Below are positions 60,621 through 64,000 of a stretch of DNA of 64,000 bases, one piece after another. Position numbers and translations under genes: made by a program. The notes under the pieces were generated by a model. That model had not been told where the DNA came from and did not search any database. It saw only the letters and a list, made by a program, of their open reading frames with translations. The stretch comes from an uncultured Lachnospiraceae bacterium (GTDB lineage Bacteria > Bacillota > Clostridia > Lachnospirales > Lachnospiraceae). Each line of letters opens with the position of its first letter. Position 1 is the stretch's first letter. The DNA lies in contig CAUEYX010000001.1 of the NCBI GenBank assembly GCA_959022495.1, positions 192,616 to 256,615 of the forward strand, given 5' to 3'.

Positions 60621-61118
60621 ATGGCAGAGGAGAGAGAGAAACGGAAAGATTATTTATCGTGGGATGAGTATTTTATGGGAGTTGCGATGCTTTCCGGGAT
60701 GCGGTCAAAAGATCCGAATACGCAGGTTGGCTGCTGTATTGTCAGCCAGGATAACAAAATCCTTTCAATGGGATATAATGGATTCCCCATCGGATGCTCT
60801 GATGATGAATTCCCGTGGGCAAGGGATGGGGAGGACCCTCTGGAGACAAAATATGTCTATTCCACCCACAGTGAGCTCAATGCGATACTGAATTACAGCG
60901 GCGGCAGCCTCGCGGGAGCGAAGCTTTATGTCTCGCTCTTCCCATGTAATGAGTGTGCCAAAGCGATTATTCAGGCGGGGATCAGAGAAGTGATCTACGA
61001 CTGTGATAAATATGCGGATACGCCGAGCGTAATTGCCTCAAAAAGGATGATGGATGCGGCCGGTGTGAAATACCATAAGTATAATAGGACGAAGAGAAAG
61101 ATTGAGATTGAATTATGA
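60621..61118 (+). CDS. Deoxycytidylate (dCMP) deaminase
   Basis: 165 residues with the zinc deaminase motifs: STHSELNAIL (HSE in place of HAE) and LFPCNECAKAIIQAG (PCxxC). An N-terminal FMGVAMLSGMRSKDPNTQVGCCIVSQDNKILSMGYNGFP completes the dCMP/cytidine deaminase fold. It makes dUMP for thymidylate synthesis. AAGGAGAT stands before the ATG at 60621, 20 bases after upp; a frame extension to 60537 overlaps upp and is rejected. Confidence 0.93.
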   Translation: MAEEREKRKDYLSWDEYFMGVAMLSGMRSKDPNTQVGCCIVSQDNKILSMGYNGFPIGCSDDEFPWARDGEDPLETKYVYSTHSELNAILNYSGGSLAGAKLYVSLFPCNECAKAIIQAGIREVIYDCDKYADTPSVIASKRMMDAAGVKYHKYNRTKRKIEIEL

Positions 61119-61960
61119 TACGGACAGTAGACGTAAATGAGATTACAGAAAATATAAGGGAAATGTGCATTGAAGCGAACCATTTCCTTTCCCCCGATAT
61201 GGGACAGGCCCTGAGCAGGGCGGAAGAGACGGAAGAGTCACCTCTTGGCAGACAGATACTTGGACAGCTAAAGGAGAATCTGGCGATTGCGGCAGAAGAG
61301 ATGATTCCCATCTGTCAGGATACCGGTATGGCGGTTGTATTCCTTGAAGTCGGGCAGGATGTACATCTGGAAGGCGGAAACCTTGAAGACGCTGTAAATG
61401 AGGGAGTGCGGAAAGGGTATGCGGATGGCTTTCTGAGAAAATCTGTGGTTGGCGATCCGCTGATCCGTGAGAACACAAAAGATAATACGCCGGCCGTAAT
61501 CCACACCCGGATTGTTCAGGGGAGACAGGTGAAGATTACGGTTGCGCCCAAAGGCTTTGGAAGTGAGAACATGAGTCGTATATTCATGTTGAAACCGGCA
61601 GAAGGCATCGAAGGTGTAAAAGATGCCGTGCTTACTGCCGTGAAAGATGCGGGACCGAATGCATGCCCACCTATGGTTGTGGGCGTTGGGATTGGGGGTA
61701 CATTTGAAAAGTGTGCACTTCTGGCAAAAGAAGCATTGACAAGAGAGGCAGGAAGTCACTCACCAATTCCCTATGTGAAAGAGATGGAAGAGGAGCTGCT
61801 GGAAAAGATCAACAGTCTGGGCATCGGTCCCGGAGGATTGGGCGGCACCACGACAGCCCTGGCTGTTAATATCAATACATATCCTACACATATCGCAGGA
61901 CTTCCGGTGGCAGTAAATATCTGTTGTCATGTGAATCGGCATATTGTGCGTACAATTTAG
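61115..61960 (+). CDS. fumA: Class I fumarate hydratase, alpha subunit
   Basis: 281 residues matching the N-terminal part of iron-sulfur fumarase / L-tartrate dehydratase alpha. Cluster Cys are seen in PICQDTGMAVVFLEVG, NACPPMVVGVGIGGTFEKCALLAKEAL and NICCHVNRH. GPGGLGGTTTALAVNI is typical. It overlaps the dCMP deaminase gene by 4 bases. With the next gene it forms a two-subunit enzyme for fumarate-malate interconversion; tartrate dehydratase is the alternative. Confidence 0.92.
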   Translation: MIRTVDVNEITENIREMCIEANHFLSPDMGQALSRAEETEESPLGRQILGQLKENLAIAAEEMIPICQDTGMAVVFLEVGQDVHLEGGNLEDAVNEGVRKGYADGFLRKSVVGDPLIRENTKDNTPAVIHTRIVQGRQVKITVAPKGFGSENMSRIFMLKPAEGIEGVKDAVLTAVKDAGPNACPPMVVGVGIGGTFEKCALLAKEALTREAGSHSPIPYVKEMEEELLEKINSLGIGPGGLGGTTTALAVNINTYPTHIAGLPVAVNICCHVNRHIVRTI

Positions 61961-61975
61961 AAAATATCGAGGAAA

Positions 61976-62010
61976 GGGGTCAGGCCCCTTTGCGGATTGT
62001 TTTCAGAAAA
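61976..62010. repeat. Partial copy of the GGGGTCAGGCCCC repeat
   Basis: AAGGGGTCAGGCCCCTTTG followed by GATTGTTTTCAGAAAATTTT matches one arm and the centre of the 39530-39600 inverted repeat. It sits exactly between the two fumarase subunit genes. Confidence 0.7.
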
Positions 62011-62032
62011 TTTTGATAGAAAGGACATTCTC

Positions 62033-62599
62033 ATGGACAAGCATATTACAATACCCATGGATAAGGAGACTGTTAAGTCTCTGCGTGCCGGAGACTATGT
62101 ATATTTGACCGGTGTGGTTTATACAGCGCGGGATGCCGCTCATAAAAGAATGGATGAAATACTTGAAAGAGGTGAAACTTTACCATTTAATATAAAAGAT
62201 CAGATTATTTATTATATGGGGCCATCTCCGGCCCGTGAGGGACGTCCCATTGGTTCTGCCGGACCGACAACTGCCAGCCGTATGGACAAGTATACACCCC
62301 GGCTTTTAGATCTGGGCATGGGAGCCATGATTGGAAAAGGGAAAAGAAGTCCGGAAGTGCTGGAGGCTGTTGTAAGAAATGGAGCAGTATATTTTGCGGC
62401 TGTTGGTGGAGCAGGGGCGCTTTTATCCAAGTGCATTACCTCATCAGAAGTGATTGCCTATGATGACTTGGGAACGGAAGCAGTGCGCCGGCTTAGAGTT
62501 GAGAATTTTCCGGTGATTGTGGTGGCAGACTGTGAAGGAAATAACCTTTATGAAACCGCGGTGAAATCTTATAATAAGGCGGAGGATGGAAAAAGATGA
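62033..62599 (+). CDS. fumB: Class I fumarate hydratase, beta subunit
   Basis: 188 residues: SLRAGDYVYLTGVVYTARDAAHKRM, YYMGPSPAREGRPIGSAGPTTASRMDKYTPRLLDLGMGAMIGKGKRS and AYDDLGTEAVRRLRVENFPVIVVAD match the beta (C-terminal) part of class I fumarase. The ATG at 62033 has AGAAAGG upstream. The 72-base gap after the alpha gene is occupied by the dispersed repeat, which is longer than the usual tight spacing of these subunits. Confidence 0.92.
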   Translation: MDKHITIPMDKETVKSLRAGDYVYLTGVVYTARDAAHKRMDEILERGETLPFNIKDQIIYYMGPSPAREGRPIGSAGPTTASRMDKYTPRLLDLGMGAMIGKGKRSPEVLEAVVRNGAVYFAAVGGAGALLSKCITSSEVIAYDDLGTEAVRRLRVENFPVIVVADCEGNNLYETAVKSYNKAEDGKR

Positions 62600-63306
62600 A
62601 ACGTATCTTAATGATGGTGCTCAGAAATCTTTACATGGTACCGTACGGCTGGATTCGTCTTTGTTACAGAGCTGCGCATGTGGATAAATATACAGAAGAG
62701 GATATGTATGCATTTCTTCAATGGATTGATCTTCATGCGAACAGAGGTGGAAATGTACATATTGATGTCCACGGAAAGTCAAATATACCTGAAAAGAATG
62801 GATTTATGTTTTTCCCGAACCATCAAGGACTCTATGACGTGCTTGCTATTATAGAAGCAAGCCCGAGGCCATTTTCTGTAGTTGCGAAAAAGGAGATTGC
62901 GAAGATCCCCTTTTTGAAACAGATCTTTGCATGCATGCGGGCGTTTATGCTGGACCGGGAAGACGTGAGGCAGGCGATGCAGGTCATAATCGATGTGACA
63001 AAAGAAGTAAAAAAAGGAAGAAATTATCTTATATTTGCTGAGGGGACTCGCTCTAAAAATGGGAACAAAGTAGGGACCTTTAAGGGGGGCAGTTTTAAAA
63101 CGGCAACAAAGGCGCAGTGCCCGATCGTCCCGGTAGCTCTGATAGATTCTTTCAAACCTTTTGACACAAATTCAACAAAGCCAGTCACGGTTCAAGTACA
63201 TTTTTTGGAGCCGATCTTATATGAAGAATACAAAAATATGAAGACAACAGAGATTGCGGCGCTTGTTGAGGAACGGATACAATGCGTAATTAATGAAAAT
63301 ATATAG
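62596..63306 (+). CDS. plsC: 1-acyl-sn-glycerol-3-phosphate acyltransferase
   Basis: The 236-residue acyltransferase has the catalytic HX4D in FPNHQGLYDVLAI, the substrate motif FAEGTRSKNG and a final IVPVAL block. An N-terminal hydrophobic segment would bind the membrane. It makes phosphatidic acid for phospholipids. The start overlaps the fumarase beta gene by ATGA, so it belongs to the same transcript. Confidence 0.93.
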   Translation: MKRILMMVLRNLYMVPYGWIRLCYRAAHVDKYTEEDMYAFLQWIDLHANRGGNVHIDVHGKSNIPEKNGFMFFPNHQGLYDVLAIIEASPRPFSVVAKKEIAKIPFLKQIFACMRAFMLDREDVRQAMQVIIDVTKEVKKGRNYLIFAEGTRSKNGNKVGTFKGGSFKTATKAQCPIVPVALIDSFKPFDTNSTKPVTVQVHFLEPILYEEYKNMKTTEIAALVEERIQCVINENI

Positions 63307-63354
63307 CGGTTCAGGGCTGGGATTGCAATTTTTTATATTTTTTTAAAAATTTCG

Positions 63355-63383
63355 TTGACATTAGAAAATGTGTTTAGTATAAT
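63355..63383 (+). promoter_or_regulatory. Promoter of tRNA-Ser
   Basis: TTGACA (63355-63360), 17-base spacer, TATAAT (63378-63383): full consensus. Confidence 0.85.
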
Positions 63384-63450
63384 AAATTTCGCACTATTAG
63401 TGCAGAATTGAATAGAATGCCGCAGTAAAATGCGGATGTGTTCAGAATCC

Positions 63451-63538
63451 GGAGAAATACTCAAGAGGCTGAAGAGGCGCCCCTGCTAAGGGTGTAGGTC
63501 GGGAAACCGGCGCGAGGGTTCAAATCCCTCTTTCTCCG
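63451..63538 (+). tRNA. tRNA-Ser (anticodon GCU)
   Basis: An 88-nt class II tRNA has acceptor arms GGAGAAA / TTTCTCC with discriminator G, anticodon GCT at 63485-63487, the long variable arm GTAGGTCGGGAAACCGGCGC, and T arm GAGGGTTCAAATCCCTC. CCA is not encoded. It stands just ahead of the rRNA promoters. Confidence 0.95.
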
Positions 63539-63672
63539 TTTGATATTATCTCAGAAACTACTGGAGAATTCCGGTAGTTTTTGTATATCAATTGTAAAAT
63601 TGTGGATAATATCATGTAAAAATACCAGATATAGTACCAGAAAGAAAAACTTGAAAAAGTTGTAAAAAAGTG

Positions 63673-63702
63673 TTGACAAATAGTTGGCGAAAATGGTAAT
63701 AT
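63673..63702 (+). promoter_or_regulatory. rRNA promoter P1
   Basis: TTGACA (63673-63678), 18-base spacer, TAATAT (63697-63702). Confidence 0.7.
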
Positions 63703-63754
63703 ATCTAAGCTGACTCGTGAGAGGCAGTGAAAAGTAAAAAAGAAGAAAAAGTTC

Positions 63755-63783
63755 TTGACAGACGAAAAATACTTTGATATAAT
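63755..63783 (+). promoter_or_regulatory. rRNA promoter P2
   Basis: TTGACA (63755-63760), 17-base spacer, TATAAT (63778-63783), a full consensus about 175 bases before 16S. A leader including CTTGATAACTGAACAATAGA follows. Confidence 0.85.
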
Positions 63784-63958
63784 GTCAAAGCTGTCGTTTG
63801 AAAAGAGCGACTAGAACCTTGATAACTGAACAATAGACAACAACCCTTGAAAATTTCTTTGAAGAGAAGATTTTTTAAGAACGGTTCAAAACGAACCAAC
63901 AACAGTAAAGAGGGAAAGAATTAGCTAGCAGTTAGTTCTGGACTTCGGAACAAACACT

Positions 63959-64000
<42 letters not shown>

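Overview
The window looks like a chromosomal segment of a spore-forming, gut-type Lachnospiraceae (Clostridia, Bacillota). The reasons are the sporulation genes spoIID, spoIIQ-like and cwlD, a T-box-controlled ileS, a rubrerythrin/PerR oxygen-defence set, very large sortase-anchored glycosidases with V(K/Q)TGD tails, and the rRNA leader style. I cannot name the species.

Region 1 (1-14780) is the integrase-side end of an integrated mobile element, probably an integrative conjugative element. Leftward genes encode a class B sortase (cut by the window edge), a CHC2/TOPRIM primase-like protein, a protein with an annealing-protein-like motif, a RecD2-type helicase broken by an in-frame amber codon at its Walker B position, a DUF4406-like protein, a YqaJ-type recombinase and an unrecognised protein. 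They sit behind a long structured leader with its own promoter and an internal terminator. yqaJ is split by a group II intron of about 3.4 kb. The intron encodes a reverse transcriptase/maturase and also holds an XRE regulator and a small unknown gene between domain V and the 3' splice site. Rightward genes are an XRE regulator, an excisionase and a tyrosine integrase, ending in repeated integrase-arm-like sites, an intact tRNA-Arg(CCU) and a truncated second copy of that tRNA.

Region 2 (14800-33930) is carbohydrate use: thpR, an AraC regulator, a 23-residue membrane peptide, a sucrose locus (LacI regulator, PTS IIBCA, GH32 hydrolase, with a perfect operator palindrome), then two giant secreted, wall-anchored enzymes, a GH2 beta-galactosidase and a GH29 alpha-L-fucosidase. 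These two would fit host mucin or milk glycans.

Region 3 (34000-50100) holds a D,D-carboxypeptidase, an AraC regulator, a metal-resistance set (ArsR, small HMA protein, P1B ATPase), T-box-ileS-glgP, a membrane protein, spoIID, a SpoIIQ-like protein without metal ligands, a GIY-YIG protein and a ROK glucokinase lacking the usual zinc motif.

Region 4 (50100-64000) holds two rubrerythrins with PerR, an NlpC/P60 wall hydrolase, a DnaA-box cluster, a DUF1858 protein, mecA, a frameshifted small gene, a GH18/SH3 protein, cwlD, a Sua5-phosphatase fusion with a lost catalytic Cys, upp, dCMP deaminase, class I fumarase subunits, plsC, tRNA-Ser(GCU), and tandem promoters feeding the start of a 16S rRNA gene at the right edge.

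The observations I consider most unusual are the cargo-bearing group II intron and the shared hairpin design in front of spoIID and cwlD. In both genes the 3' arm of a terminator-like hairpin contains the Shine-Dalgarno sequence and its T-run touches the start codon.
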